Shown one piece after another: positions 42,065 through 52,795 of a stretch of 64,000 bases of DNA; within the stretch, counting starts at the first letter, position 1, and each line of letters begins with the position of its first letter. Under the pieces are notes generated by a model. The model had not been told where the DNA came from. It did not search any database and saw nothing but the letters and a program-made list of their open reading frames with translations. The stretch is from contig NZ_CP010401.1 in assembly GCF_001281405.1 (NCBI RefSeq), forward strand, positions 644,001 to 708,000, given 5' to 3'. The position numbers and the translations under genes were made by a program. The stretch comes from Bartonella ancashensis. GTDB taxonomy: Bacteria; Pseudomonadota; Alphaproteobacteria; Rhizobiales; Rhizobiaceae.

Positions 42065-43111
42065 ATGAGTAGATTGTTGTCCGTTGGAGTTGGACTGGTT
42101 CTTGCGGTTGTGGCACTGGTTGATGCTAGTAGTGCCCGTGATCAAATTCAGATAGCAGGTTCGTCCACGGTTTTGCCTTATGCGAAGATTGTAGCTGAAA
42201 CATTTGGAGAGGTTTACCCCAAATTTAAGACTCCAATTATTGAATCCGGAGGTTCAGGTTCTGGTATTAAAGAGTTTTGCCGTGGTCTCGGATACAATAC
42301 AGTTGATATTGTAAATTCTTCACGAGCAATGAAGGTAGGTGAGCTACAATCTTGTTTTGATGCTGGTGTAAAGGATGTTGAAGAAATACGCATCGGATAT
42401 GATGGTATTGTTCTTGCAACAGATATCAGTGGTTTTGACTGGAATTTGCGGCCTGTTGATATTTATAAAGCTCTTGCAGCTCGGGTTATTGTTAATGGAA
42501 AATTACAACCCAACAAGGTGATGAAATGGAACGTAGTCAACAATATTCTCCCCAGTCGGGATATTGTAGTTTACATTCCTGGTGAAAAACATGGAACGCG
42601 CGAGATTTTTGAAGAAAAATTGCTGATTGTGGGCTGTAAGGATAGTGGAGCTGTCGAAGAAATGAAATCCTTAGGGATGAATGATAAGGAGATTAATGCG
42701 GCTTGTATTGCCGTACGTAAGGATGGGAAGGCTATTGATATCGATGGGGATTATTCTGAAACGTTCACCCGATTAACGTCTCATAAGATGGGTATAGGTG
42801 TTTTTAGTTGGTCCTTTTATAAAAATAACGCTGATAAACTTAAGGTTGTATACATAAACAATGTTGAACCAAATGTTGAAACAATTTCTAACGGTCAATA
42901 TCCAGTTTCTCGTCCACTTTTTTTCTATGTTAAGAAGGTTCATTTAGATACTGTACCAGGGTTATGGGAATATGTTGAGTTTTTCCTTTCTGATCAAATG
43001 ATTGGTGTAGATGGTTTATTAGCTGAGTATGGTTTGATTGTTGCCTCTGAAAGAGAGCAGGAAATGCAACGTGCTTCTTTTTCTGTTGGAACAGTGATGA
43101 CTTTGAGATGA
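42065..43111 (+). CDS. pstS: Phosphate ABC transporter substrate-binding protein
   Basis: PstS is the periplasmic phosphate-binding protein. From the ATG at 42065 it has 348 residues with a signal peptide (SVGVGLVLAVVALVDASSA). It shows IAGSSTVLPYA near the mature N-terminus and ESGGSGSGIKEFC, both of which contact phosphate. First gene of the pst operon. A TTG two codons earlier is less likely as start. Confidence 0.94.
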   Translation: MSRLLSVGVGLVLAVVALVDASSARDQIQIAGSSTVLPYAKIVAETFGEVYPKFKTPIIESGGSGSGIKEFCRGLGYNTVDIVNSSRAMKVGELQSCFDAGVKDVEEIRIGYDGIVLATDISGFDWNLRPVDIYKALAARVIVNGKLQPNKVMKWNVVNNILPSRDIVVYIPGEKHGTREIFEEKLLIVGCKDSGAVEEMKSLGMNDKEINAACIAVRKDGKAIDIDGDYSETFTRLTSHKMGIGVFSWSFYKNNADKLKVVYINNVEPNVETISNGQYPVSRPLFFYVKKVHLDTVPGLWEYVEFFLSDQMIGVDGLLAEYGLIVASEREQEMQRASFSVGTVMTLR

Positions 43112-43150
43112 TTTTCTGAGTTACCCTATTTGTGAACATTGAAAGATAAT

Positions 43151-44611
43151 ATGCTTGTTTTTCTCGCTATCCTTCCATTATTAGCCCTGAGTGTTATTGG
43201 CTTTTTCGTTTCCTATGCGCGCGCTCGTCATCTTGAACTGAAAGGATTCAGGATGCATTCTCGCGCATGTTATTATGGCTGGTGGACACTTTTGATGAGC
43301 ATTTTTCCAGCCTCTATTTTTTTTATATGCTGGAACAGTGGGAGTGCGATTTATTTAGAATGTCATGCTTCACGGGAAATTGACGTATTTGTGGGGCGCA
43401 CAGCAGAATCTGTTGATCGTGATCTCATGTGGATGACTATCCGTAGTATGGTTAAAACAGCTGATTCTCATAAAGGTATTTTTTCTACAGTTTCTTACGA
43501 TGATGTGCAGGCACAGCTGGCTCAGAAGAGTTTTGTTTTTCCTGAAGGAATTTCAGATTATGTGCTACAGGTGGCACAAGAATGGCATGCTCGTTCTATG
43601 AAATTGAAATTTATTGGTTGTATTTTATTTTTCATGATTGCATTTTGTGGTTTCATTTTTGGAATTATGCATGTGAATCCACGACAGCGTGCGCGTAATA
43701 AAATTGAACGTTTAATTGTCATTGGATTGATTTGTGCGTCTACGATAGCAATTTTGATAACGGTAAGTATTACGCTTTCATTATTTTTTCAAACGGTCCA
43801 TTTCTTTAAGTTTGTATCATTTTCTAATTTCTTTTTTGGAACGGTTTGGGACCCTCGCTTTTCTGCTGTTGATTCTGGAGGTAAGATAGGGCAATTTGGT
43901 ATGATACCGCTTTTAGTCGGGACGCTTTATATTGCATTCGTAGCGATGCTTTTTGCTGTCCCGGTTGGGTTGTTTTCTGCCCTTTACATGGCGGAATATG
44001 CTTCTGCCCGTTCACGGTCAATTATCAAACCATTGTTAGAAGCACTTGCTGGTATTCCAACGATTGTTTACGGCTTTTTTGCTTTAATGGTTGTAGGTCC
44101 TTTTTTGCGTGATATTGCCATTGCTCTTTCCGGCGGAGTTTATTTTATCATGGCGCAAAGTGTTTTAACTGCTGGTTTGGTGATGGGGATTATGTTGATC
44201 CCATATGTATCGTCCCTTTCAGATGACGTCATTACGGCTGTTCCGAATGCTTTACGTGAGGGATCCTACGGTTTAGGGGTAACGCAGTCTGAAACGATTA
44301 AAAAGGTTGTAATACCAGCTGCTCTTCCTGGGATTATGGGGGCGATTTTGTTAACAGCGTCGCGTGCAATCGGGGAAACAATGATTGTTGTTTTAGCAGC
44401 AGGTGTGGCTGCACATTTGACGATTAATCCATTTGAGGCAATGACAACGATGACAGTGAAGATTGTCAACCAATTAACAGGTGATTTTGAGTTTGATTCA
44501 CCGCAGACTCTCGTTGCTTTTGCATTAGGGATGACACTTTTTGTTCTTACTTTTTTTATAAACATTGTTGCCCTTTATGTTGTGCGTAAATATCAGGAGC
44601 GCTATGAATGA
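43151..44611 (+). CDS. pstC: Phosphate ABC transporter permease PstC
   Basis: An inner-membrane permease of 486 residues from the ATG at 43151. An N-terminal helix, a long soluble insertion (about 70-155) and a further helix precede the core (from about 200) with six membrane segments. The EAA loop reads LREGSYGLGVTQSETIKKVV. The extended N-terminal half is typical of alphaproteobacterial PstC. A TTG at 43139 would add four residues. It overlaps pstA by 4 bp. Confidence 0.93.
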   Translation: MLVFLAILPLLALSVIGFFVSYARARHLELKGFRMHSRACYYGWWTLLMSIFPASIFFICWNSGSAIYLECHASREIDVFVGRTAESVDRDLMWMTIRSMVKTADSHKGIFSTVSYDDVQAQLAQKSFVFPEGISDYVLQVAQEWHARSMKLKFIGCILFFMIAFCGFIFGIMHVNPRQRARNKIERLIVIGLICASTIAILITVSITLSLFFQTVHFFKFVSFSNFFFGTVWDPRFSAVDSGGKIGQFGMIPLLVGTLYIAFVAMLFAVPVGLFSALYMAEYASARSRSIIKPLLEALAGIPTIVYGFFALMVVGPFLRDIAIALSGGVYFIMAQSVLTAGLVMGIMLIPYVSSLSDDVITAVPNALREGSYGLGVTQSETIKKVVIPAALPGIMGAILLTASRAIGETMIVVLAAGVAAHLTINPFEAMTTMTVKIVNQLTGDFEFDSPQTLVAFALGMTLFVLTFFINIVALYVVRKYQERYE

Positions 44612-45900
44612 GAGAAGGATTTTTTTCTCAACATCGTGATGTTAATCTAAAACGTAGATATTGGGCTGAACGTTGTTTTCGTGCTTACGGTTTAATGGCT
44701 ATTTTCATTGGTTTATTTTTTTTAACCGTCCTTTTATGGTCGGTAATTAGTCGAGGTTACACGGCTTTTTTGCAAAGTGAAATTACATTATCAGTTTATT
44801 TTGATGAAGAAATAATTGATCCCAGTCAGCAGCGTGTAATTGATTCGAAAGTACTGAAAACTGCAAATTATATCCCTCTTGTGCGCAACTCGTTAGCTAT
44901 AAAGCTTGGGGTGGATCTTAATGATAGAGCATTAATGCGTGATGTTGGTCGTATGTTTTCAAATAGTGTGCATATTCAATTGCGTGATATGGTAACGAAA
45001 GATCCAAGTTTAATCGGGACAACGCAGACAATGAGAATTTTGGCTGCAGCAGATATTGATTCAGCATATAAAGGGCATATTGATTTACGTGTTGCGGAAA
45101 AGAATCGTAGGGTTTCCGATAAGCAAATAGAGTGGATGAAACGCTTAATTCACGATGGCTCGCTTCGCAAATCATTTAATTATGGTTTTTTCACGCTCGG
45201 TGCATCAAGTCGTCCTGAAACTTCAGGTTTAGGTGTTGCGATAATTGGTTCCTTTTATATGATGATTATTGTTTTAGTAATTTCATTACCCATTGGCGTG
45301 GCAACGGCTCTTTATCTTGAAGAATACAGCCATAAAAATAAATGGGCAGATTTAATAGAGATTAACATCAATAATCTTGCAGCGGTTCCTTCGATTGTTT
45401 TTGGTCTTTTAGGGCTTTCTGTTTTTATTAATTTTTTGGGGTTACCACGTTCAGCGTCTTGTGTTGGTGGATTGGTTTTAACTCTTATGACGTTGCCAAC
45501 GATTATCATTGCCACACGTTCTGCTCTGCGAGCTGTTCCACTTTCTATTCGCGTAGCAGCTTTGGGGTTGGGAGCATCGAAGACACAAATGATTTTCCAC
45601 CACGTTGTTCCGTTGGCTATTCCCGGTATTTTGACAGGAACAATTATTGGTTTAGCGCGTGCATTGGGAGAAACGGCTCCATTGCTTTTAATTGGAATGG
45701 TTGCTTTCGTTGCGAATATTCCTGTTTCACTGACGGACCCAGCTACTGCCTTACCGGTTCAAATTTTTATGTGGGCTAGCGAAGCAGAACGCGCTTTTGT
45801 TGAAAAAACATCGGGTGCTATCATTGTATTGATGATTTTTTTAGCTATCATGAATTTTGCAGCTGTTCTTTTGCGGCGACGGTTTGAACGACGTTGGTAG
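44608..45900 (+). CDS. pstA: Phosphate ABC transporter permease PstA
   Basis: A 430-residue permease with an N-terminal helix, a long periplasmic segment (about 60-190, typical of rhizobial PstA) and a six-helix core. The EAA loop is RVAALGLGASKTQMIFHHVV, and LARALGETAPLLLIGM follows. It forms the membrane channel with PstC. Confidence 0.93.
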   Translation: MREGFFSQHRDVNLKRRYWAERCFRAYGLMAIFIGLFFLTVLLWSVISRGYTAFLQSEITLSVYFDEEIIDPSQQRVIDSKVLKTANYIPLVRNSLAIKLGVDLNDRALMRDVGRMFSNSVHIQLRDMVTKDPSLIGTTQTMRILAAADIDSAYKGHIDLRVAEKNRRVSDKQIEWMKRLIHDGSLRKSFNYGFFTLGASSRPETSGLGVAIIGSFYMMIIVLVISLPIGVATALYLEEYSHKNKWADLIEININNLAAVPSIVFGLLGLSVFINFLGLPRSASCVGGLVLTLMTLPTIIIATRSALRAVPLSIRVAALGLGASKTQMIFHHVVPLAIPGILTGTIIGLARALGETAPLLLIGMVAFVANIPVSLTDPATALPVQIFMWASEAERAFVEKTSGAIIVLMIFLAIMNFAAVLLRRRFERRW

Positions 45901-45941
45901 TTATAAAAGCGCTTACATGTTGAAATAGAGGTTTGCTTGTA

Positions 45942-46700
45942 ATGAAAATCAAAATGCGTGGTCAAGACGTTAAAGTATCTTATGGGGGGAAGGAAGCTCT
46001 GCATGGTGTTACTCTTGATATCCCAGAACATAAAGTTACTGCATTGATTGGCCCATCAGGTTGCGGCAAGTCAACTTTTTTACGTTGTTTTAATCGTATG
46101 AATGATATAATTGAGGGAGCTGAAGTTACCGGTCTTATCACTTTGGATGACAAAAATATTTATGATGCGTCGATTGATGTAGTAGAGTTACGAGCACGTG
46201 TTGGGATGGTGTTTCAAAAACCGAATCCTTTCCCGAAGTCTATTTTTGAAAATGTTGCTTATGGGCCGCGGATTCATGGTTTGACAAGGTCTCGTGCCGA
46301 ATTGCATGATGCAGTAGAGAGAAGTTTAATACAAGCAGGGTTATTTGAGGAGGTGAAGGATCGTCTTCACGATGCGGGAACAAGCTTGTCAGGGGGGCAG
46401 CAACAGCGTTTGTGTATTGCGCGTGCTATTGCGGTGAATCCTGAAGTTATTTTAATGGATGAACCATGTTCTGCTCTTGATCCGATTGCGACAGCGCGTA
46501 TTGAAGAGCTCATTGATGCATTACGGCAGAATTATACAATTGTTATTGTAACGCATTCGATGCAGCAGGCTGCACGTGTTTCTCAACATACAGCGATGTT
46601 CCATTTGGGAAATTTAGTGGAAGTTGGTGAAACTGAAATGATGTTTACTTCACCGAAGGAAAAACGCACGCAAGATTACATTACGGGACGTTTTGGATAA
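45942..46700 (+). CDS. pstB: Phosphate ABC transporter ATP-binding protein PstB
   Basis: A 252-residue ATPase. Walker A is GPSGCGKST, the signature is LSGGQQQR and Walker B is [13 protein letters not shown]. The ATG at 45942 has GAGG ahead of it and is preferred to a TTG three codons upstream. Powers PstCA. Confidence 0.96.
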   Translation: MKIKMRGQDVKVSYGGKEALHGVTLDIPEHKVTALIGPSGCGKSTFLRCFNRMNDIIEGAEVTGLITLDDKNIYDASIDVVELRARVGMVFQKPNPFPKSIFENVAYGPRIHGLTRSRAELHDAVERSLIQAGLFEEVKDRLHDAGTSLSGGQQQRLCIARAIAVNPEVILMDEPCSALDPIATARIEELIDALRQNYTIVIVTHSMQQAARVSQHTAMFHLGNLVEVGETEMMFTSPKEKRTQDYITGRFG

Positions 46701-46722
46701 GTTAGACTAAGGAATATAGGAT

Positions 46723-47445
46723 ATGTTTATGAGCCATACTGTTCGTTCTTACGACGCAGAGTTGAAGTATCTAGAAAAAAAGATTGTAGAAATGGGTCGT
46801 CATGCAGAAAAAATGATTAAGAGTTCTGTAGCATCGATAATTTCGGATGATCTTCAATTAGCTGCTCAGGTTATTGCGGATGATGTATTTTTAGATGAAG
46901 CAGAGCGTGACATTGATGATAAAGCAATTACCATTATATGTAAGCGTCAACCAATGGCGGTTGATTTGCGTGAAATTGTTGGTGCTATTCGCATTTCTGC
47001 TGATCTTGAGCGGATTGGAGATATGGCTAAAAATATCGCTAAGAGAGCCATTGCTATTTCAGAAATACGTCAACCTGCGACTTTTTACCGTGGTCTTGAA
47101 ATAATTACAACTTTAGCACTCAATCAGTTAGCAGAAGTGTTGGATGCATACACTAATAGATTATTAGATCCTATTAATGCAGTTCGTGACCGTGATAATA
47201 AGATTGATGCTCTGTATACGTCTCTTTTTCGTGAATTTTTAACTTATATGATGGAAGATATGCGCAACATTACAGTGTGTACTCATTTGCTTTTTTGTGC
47301 GAAAAGCATTGAGAGAATTGGGGATCATGCAACTAATATTGCTGAAACGTTGCATTATATTATAACGGGGCATCATATGTCTTCGGATCGTTTTCGTGAT
47401 GATGCTGTGTATGAAGTCAGAGTAGAAGATAAGAAAAAGGATTAA
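46723..47445 (+). CDS. phoU: Phosphate-signalling protein PhoU
   Basis: A 240-residue all-helical protein with the two repeated metal-binding motifs: RISADLERIGDMAKNIAKRA and CAKSIERIGDHATNIAETLH. PhoU links Pst transport to the PhoR kinase. The phoB and phoR genes are not next to it in this window. Confidence 0.95.
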   Translation: MFMSHTVRSYDAELKYLEKKIVEMGRHAEKMIKSSVASIISDDLQLAAQVIADDVFLDEAERDIDDKAITIICKRQPMAVDLREIVGAIRISADLERIGDMAKNIAKRAIAISEIRQPATFYRGLEIITTLALNQLAEVLDAYTNRLLDPINAVRDRDNKIDALYTSLFREFLTYMMEDMRNITVCTHLLFCAKSIERIGDHATNIAETLHYIITGHHMSSDRFRDDAVYEVRVEDKKKD

Positions 47446-47802
47446 GAACGTTCGCTTTGATTAAGCAGGCAGTATTTTGGTACATCACTGAGAAAATTCA
47501 TTTTGGGTTCTCGCTGGTTATTTGCTAAGGATTTGGGGGATAGAAATAAAGCACAAGAAACGTCTGTTTTAGAAATATTGCACAGCTATATGGGGTCAGT
47601 TCTGTGTTTTCTTTTTGGTTATTATGTAGTTAGATGCGGTTTCTATTTGAGTAATCATGTTTTATCGTGTTGTTTGATGAAGCATAAAATCAGTGTAAGT
47701 GTATGCAAAATCTGTTTTACAATTCAACAAACTGCATATGGTGGTTGCAATATTGCAGGAACGGCGTAAATTGAATAATTTTCATGGTTTAAAAGGATAT
47801 TA
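47446..47802 (+). other. 357-bp intergenic region between phoU and the M29 peptidase gene
   Basis: An 88-codon open frame (47503-47769) starts only at TTG and has a Cys-rich, transport-signal-free product without resemblance to known proteins. I do not regard it as a gene. Nothing else recognised. Confidence 0.4.
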
Positions 47803-49056
47803 ATGATGCATTTTGATGCGCACACGACAACATTTTTATCTCAGATGCTTGACCGCCTCGCGGAAGTTGCCGTGGTAGTAGGGCTTAATCTGCAAGAGGG
47901 ACAAGATCTTGTTTTAACCGCTCCCGTTGAAGCTTTACCTTTGGTACGGCGCATTGCTTTTCATGCATATAAAGTTGGTGCTGGTGTTGTAACACCAATT
48001 TTAGGAGATGAAAATTTGTCGCTTGTGCGTTTTGAAAATGCATGCACTGCGAGTTTTGATTGTGCACCTGCTTGGCTTTATGAAGGAATGGCGAAAGCTT
48101 TTGAAAATGGTGCTGCGCGCTTAGCTATTGTTGGTGATAATCCTTTGCTTCTCTCCAACCAAGATTCGAATAAGGTAACACGTTTAAGTAAAGCGACATC
48201 AATGGCGTATCAGCCTGCTCTTAAAAAAATATCCAATTTTGCTATTAATTGGTCAATAGTTTCTTATCCTACGGCAGGATGGGCTACTGTTGTTTTTCCT
48301 GATCTATCACCAGATGAAGCAATTAAAAAATTAGCGGATGCTATTTTTTCTGCTTCGCGTATCACAGAAGATAACGTAGTAGATGCATGGAATGCACATA
48401 ATAGGAACTTGAAAAAGCGGACATCGTGGTTGAATGAACAACGTTTTTCAGCTTTGCATTTTACTGGTCCTGGAACTGATTTAACTGTTGGCTTGGCAGA
48501 TGAGCACGAGTGGCAAGGAGGGGCTTCGCTTGCTCAAAATGGGATTATCTGTAATCCTAATATTCCAACAGAGGAAGTATTCACTACGCCTCATGCCCAT
48601 AAAGTTGAGGGTTTTGTTCGTTCAACAAAGCCATTATCTTACCAAGGAGCACTTATTGACAATATTGAGGTGCGTTTTGAAGCGGGACGTATTGTTAGTG
48701 CAAGTGCTTCAGCGGGAGAAAAAGTTTTACAACAAGTTTTACAAAGCGATGAAGGTGCAAGTAGATTGGGTGAAGTTGCTCTTGTTCCACATTCTTCTCC
48801 GATTTCTAAGAGTGGGTTACTTTTTTACAATACATTGTTTGATGAAAATGCAGCGTGCCATATTGCCTTAGGGCAATGTTATTCCAAGTGTTTTTTGGAT
48901 GGTGGATCGTTAACAGCAGAAGAAATTGCAATGCGTGGTGGCAATAAAAGCATGATTCATATTGATTGGATGATTGGATCTGGTGAGATTGACATAGATG
49001 GTATTACACAAACTGGTATGAAAATTCCCATATTTCGCCAGGGAGAATGGGTTTAG
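47803..49056 (+). CDS. M29-family aminopeptidase
   Basis: A 417-residue cytosolic metallo-aminopeptidase (AmpS/PepS/aminopeptidase T family). Visible motifs are GTDLTVGLADEHEWQGG, then NIPTEEVFTTPHAHKVEGFV (metal-binding Glu and His), and GEVALVPHSSPISKSG. The start is ATG at 47803 with AAAGGA upstream. Stands alone between pst and mutM. Confidence 0.92.
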   Translation: MMHFDAHTTTFLSQMLDRLAEVAVVVGLNLQEGQDLVLTAPVEALPLVRRIAFHAYKVGAGVVTPILGDENLSLVRFENACTASFDCAPAWLYEGMAKAFENGAARLAIVGDNPLLLSNQDSNKVTRLSKATSMAYQPALKKISNFAINWSIVSYPTAGWATVVFPDLSPDEAIKKLADAIFSASRITEDNVVDAWNAHNRNLKKRTSWLNEQRFSALHFTGPGTDLTVGLADEHEWQGGASLAQNGIICNPNIPTEEVFTTPHAHKVEGFVRSTKPLSYQGALIDNIEVRFEAGRIVSASASAGEKVLQQVLQSDEGASRLGEVALVPHSSPISKSGLLFYNTLFDENAACHIALGQCYSKCFLDGGSLTAEEIAMRGGNKSMIHIDWMIGSGEIDIDGITQTGMKIPIFRQGEWV

Positions 49057-49147
49057 TTATGTGTTTTGATGATGCTAGTATTGATAATACCAACTGTTTG
49101 TTCTGTAATGGTGGTTTATTTGAAAAGTATTGTGATTAATATAGAAG

Positions 49148-50023
49148 ATGCCTGAACTTCCTGAAGTAGAAACGATTCGTCGTGGTCTTGATCCCATCTT
49201 AGTTGGCTCAAAGATTTTGTCTGTTACGTTAGGCCGTAAAAATCTACGTTTTCCTTTCCCTGAAGAATTTTCTAATCGAATTACGGATGAGATAATCGTA
49301 GGGGTTGGTAGGCGTGCAAAGTATTTATTATTCTATCTTTCACACAACAAAACAATTTTGAGTCATTTGGGAATGTCAGGGTCGTGGCGTGCAGAGAGCA
49401 ACTTTCCAAGAAAAGAACCTTCAATTGTACAGCGATCAGTTGCACATGACCATTGTACTGTGGTCATTCAGACAGAGAATAATGAGATTTTTCGCCTTAT
49501 TTATAATGATTCTCGTCGTTTTGGCTTTATGGTATTAGCAGATTCAATGAAGCTGAATGAGCACCCTTTTCTTAAAAATTTGGGTGTTGAACCTATAGGC
49601 GATGCATTTTCTGGCGCTTACCTACAAAGGACTTTCGTTAATAAAAAAGTATCACTCAAGACAGCTTTGCTTGATCAATCCGTTATTGCAGGTCTTGGAA
49701 ATATTTATGTTTGCGAAGCTCTTTGGCGCAGCTGTTTATCTCCTCAGCGAAGTGTATCGACATTAGCGTTAAAAGATGCAAATGTATGCCATGTAGTAGA
49801 AGATTTAGCACAAAATATACGTGAAGTTCTTTTTGACGCAATTCTTTCTGGTGGATCTTCTTTGCGTGATTATATTCATGCAGATGGTTCGCTTGGTTAT
49901 TTTCAACAGTATTTTTCTGTTTATAAACGAGAAGGAAAGGAATGTTTGCGCTGTGGTACGTTGATTGTGCGCATTGTGCAGTCTGGGCGTTCAAGCTTTT
50001 ATTGTCCACAGTGTCAAAAATGA
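49148..50023 (+). CDS. mutM: Formamidopyrimidine-DNA glycosylase
   Basis: MutM (Fpg) removes 8-oxoguanine from DNA. The 291-residue protein has the catalytic N-terminus PELPEVETIRRGL (P2, E3), the conserved lysine in VGRRAKYLLF, the helix-two-turn-helix with LGNIYVCEALW and a C-terminal four-Cys zinc finger (CLRCGT and CPQCQK). Confidence 0.97.
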   Translation: MPELPEVETIRRGLDPILVGSKILSVTLGRKNLRFPFPEEFSNRITDEIIVGVGRRAKYLLFYLSHNKTILSHLGMSGSWRAESNFPRKEPSIVQRSVAHDHCTVVIQTENNEIFRLIYNDSRRFGFMVLADSMKLNEHPFLKNLGVEPIGDAFSGAYLQRTFVNKKVSLKTALLDQSVIAGLGNIYVCEALWRSCLSPQRSVSTLALKDANVCHVVEDLAQNIREVLFDAILSGGSSLRDYIHADGSLGYFQQYFSVYKREGKECLRCGTLIVRIVQSGRSSFYCPQCQK

Positions 50024-50096
50024 ATAGGCTATCTTGCAAAATCTTATAATAAGCTTAAAGTCATTTGCAGGCCTTCGTAGAAATGAGGAGATTTTT

Positions 50097-51512
50097 GTGC
50101 TTAACAAAGTTTTGACGCATATTGATGAAAATATGGAAGAAAGTCTTGAGCGTCTTTTTTCTTTGTTACGTTTTCAGTCAATTTCCACTGATCCAGTTTA
50201 CAAAGATGCATGCCGTAAAACAGCTGATTGGTTAGTAGCAGATTTGAAGAGTATGGGTTTTGAGTCTTCAAGACATGATACATCTGGGCATCCGATAGTT
50301 GTTGGACACCATCCGGGGCCTTCGGATGATTGTTTGCATGTGTTATTCTATGGGCATTATGATGTTCAGCCTGTGGATCCACTCAATTTATGGAAAAGCG
50401 CTCCGTTTGAGCCTTATTTAGAAGAGCAAAATGGAGAGAAAGTTATTTGTGCTCGGGGTGCTTCGGATGATAAAGGTCAGTTGATGACTTTCGTTGAGGC
50501 GTGTCGTGCATTTAAGAAGGAAGCAGGTCAGCTTCCCGTTAAAGTTACAGTTTTGTTTGAAGGTGAGGAAGAGAGTGGCTCTTCTTCGTTGTGTCCTTTT
50601 TTAAAAGAGCACATTGATGAATTAAAAGCTGATTGTGCATTAGTTTGTGATACTTCAATGTGGGATGTTAATACCCCATCAATTTCTGTTTCTTTGCGTG
50701 GATTATTGGGTGAAGAGGTCGTCATCACAGCAGCAAATTGTGATTTACACTCTGGTTATTTTGGAGGAGCGGCGGCTAATCCTATTCATATTTTGACGAG
50801 AATTTTAGCAGGTCTGCATGATGATGATGGAAAAGTGACACTTCCTGGATTTTACGATGGTGTGGAAGAAACACCTTTGCCAATTTTGCAATCATGGAGT
50901 GAGCTCGATTGTGATGCTGAAAATTTTTTAGGTCCTGTTGGACTTTTTATTCCTTCTGGTGAAAAAGGGCGTAGTATTTTAGAACAAGTGTGGGTTCGGC
51001 CTACGGCTGAAGTTAACGGTATTAGTGGGGGGTATGAAGGTGAAGGCTTCAAAACGGTTATAGCATCTCAAGCAAGTGCGAAGGTTTCTTTTCGCTTAGT
51101 TCACAAGCAAAATCCAGAAAAAATACGTGAGATTTTTCGTGATTATGTGCGTCGTTTTATTCCTGCAGATTGTACTGTTGAGTTCAAGGAGCATGGTGCT
51201 TCTCCAGCCATTCAACTCCCTTATGATTCGCCCTTTATTGAAGCAACGAAGGATGCTTTGTCACAAGAGTGGAGTCATCCTGCTGTGTTGATTGCTATGG
51301 GTGGTTCAATTCCAGTAGTTGGTGATTTTCGGTCAATTTTAGATATGGAAACTATTTTAGTTGGATTTGCTTTAGCGGATGATCGTATTCATTCACCAAA
51401 TGAAAAATATAATCTGAAATCTTTTCATAAGGGGCAGAGGTCTTGGGCGCGTATCCTTACAATTTTAGCAGATAGGAGAATTAATGACAGAGATTCGTGT
51501 TCATCAAGGTGA
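50097..51512 (+). CDS. M20-family metallopeptidase (dipeptidase type)
   Basis: A 471-residue zinc peptidase. The metal ligands are in YGHYDVQPVD, ARGASDDKGQ and EGEEESGS. A dimerisation domain is inserted in the middle (about 200-360). The GTG at 50097 has an excellent GAGGAG ribosome site. A TTG 21 codons earlier is less likely. Substrate probably a dipeptide. It overlaps the RNase D-like gene by 29 bp. Confidence 0.92.
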   Translation: MLNKVLTHIDENMEESLERLFSLLRFQSISTDPVYKDACRKTADWLVADLKSMGFESSRHDTSGHPIVVGHHPGPSDDCLHVLFYGHYDVQPVDPLNLWKSAPFEPYLEEQNGEKVICARGASDDKGQLMTFVEACRAFKKEAGQLPVKVTVLFEGEEESGSSSLCPFLKEHIDELKADCALVCDTSMWDVNTPSISVSLRGLLGEEVVITAANCDLHSGYFGGAAANPIHILTRILAGLHDDDGKVTLPGFYDGVEETPLPILQSWSELDCDAENFLGPVGLFIPSGEKGRSILEQVWVRPTAEVNGISGGYEGEGFKTVIASQASAKVSFRLVHKQNPEKIREIFRDYVRRFIPADCTVEFKEHGASPAIQLPYDSPFIEATKDALSQEWSHPAVLIAMGGSIPVVGDFRSILDMETILVGFALADDRIHSPNEKYNLKSFHKGQRSWARILTILADRRINDRDSCSSR

Positions 51513-52104
51513 CTTACCAAATTTAGATAATTATTGCGTTGATGCTATTGCAGTTGATACTGAGACTCTGGGGTTGCAGCCATATCGGGATCGTTTATGT
51601 GTGGTTCAGCTTTCTTCAGGGGATGGTACAGCTGATATTATTCAGATTTCTAAGGGACAAAATAGCGCGCCTAATTTGGTTAAGTTGCTTGAAAATAAGA
51701 CTATTACTAAAATATTTCATTTCGGGCGTTTTGATCTTGCTATTTTGATGCATACATTTGGTATTGTGTTAGATGCTGTTTTTTGTACGAAAATTGCATC
51801 TAAGCTCACTCGCACCTATACAGATCGTCACGGTCTTAAGGAAATTTGTAGTGAGTTACTGAATATAAATATTTCTAAGCAACAGCAATCATCAGATTGG
51901 GCGGCGGAAACTTTGTCTCGTGCACAAATTGAATATGCAGCATCAGATGTTTTATATTTACACCGCTTAAAAAGTGTATTCGAGGCGCGTTTAAAGCGTG
52001 AGGGGCGAGAAGATATTGCGAAGGCATGTTTTCAGTTTTTACCTATAAGGGCAGAACTTGATCTTTTAGGGTGGCCAGAGATTGATATTTTTGCACATAG
52101 CTGA
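51484..52104 (+). CDS. RNase D-like 3'-5' exonuclease
   Basis: A 206-residue DEDDy exonuclease. The acidic residues are in VDTETLGL, HFGRFDLAIL and YAASDVLYLH. It lacks the HRDC domains of full-length RNase D, like the short RNase D-related proteins common in alphaproteobacteria. Probably acts on tRNA or other RNA 3' ends. Confidence 0.92.
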   Translation: MTEIRVHQGDLPNLDNYCVDAIAVDTETLGLQPYRDRLCVVQLSSGDGTADIIQISKGQNSAPNLVKLLENKTITKIFHFGRFDLAILMHTFGIVLDAVFCTKIASKLTRTYTDRHGLKEICSELLNINISKQQQSSDWAAETLSRAQIEYAASDVLYLHRLKSVFEARLKREGREDIAKACFQFLPIRAELDLLGWPEIDIFAHS

Positions 52105-52795
52105 GCTTTACAATTTATTTTTGTTTAAGATTTTTAGAGCCGAGAAAATTACTTATGCGCTTCGGTAATTATTCACGCTTTTAGGTGTATTTTCATTCAG
52201 CCGTTTTTGTTTTGATAGCTAAGTTGCTGAGTGTGATTGTTTATGGTGTTCCTGCTGTAGTGCTGCAAGAAAATGGGTTTCAGTTTTTTGGAAGAGCCCT
52301 GGTAAGCTGTGTTAGTGATTTGATACAGTCCGGTTTTATAAAAATCAAAAAAGCTACAAGAATATTTATTTGTATGGTGTTGGGTATTGATCATAATATG
52401 TACTGATGGTTAGTTTTGATTTTGTTGTTCTCTACTAAGACTACAAAATCGGGTTTTAAAAGCCATTTTTAGTGCAAATATTGGGCAGGAATATAATATT
52501 TTTGTTTGCGTTATTGATTCTAAAATTGTTCTCATAGAATTGGGGAATATCAAGTCTATGATTTTATAGGTACGTTAATGAAATTATCTAGATTAGTATT
52601 AAGCGGATTTGGGTAATTCATGGACTGCAATTTCTGTATTAGTGTGGTTTATTTTAATCTCTTATTAATGTTGAATTAGCAGACAGTCCTGTTTTTATAA
52701 GGTTTCTGTTGTTTTGTTTGCAACTGTGTCATTTTTACTACAGATATTTAAAAAGTTAGCCTATATAGTTTTCTCATTAACTTATGGAGTATACT
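52105..52795. other. 691-bp intergenic region before the outer-membrane protein genes
   Basis: Short open frames (for example 52185-52406) have no good starts or resemblance. The right end holds the promoter and leader of the first outer-membrane protein, including a block (52721-52755) repeated upstream of the second. Confidence 0.5.
52721..52755 (+). promoter_or_regulatory. Shared upstream block, copy 1
   Basis: CAACTGTGTCATTTTTACTA, then CAGATATTTAAAA. It recurs at 53892-53925 ahead of the second outer-membrane protein gene. Candidate common promoter or regulator site, such as the hemin-box control described for Bartonella hbp genes (inference). Confidence 0.6.

Noticed and set aside
47503..47769. 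88-codon open frame between phoU and the M29 peptidase gene
   Set aside because: Only a TTG start, no ribosome site, no resemblance to known proteins.
52185..52406. 73-codon open frame upstream of the outer-membrane protein genes
   Set aside because: No ribosome site and no similarity; probably chance.
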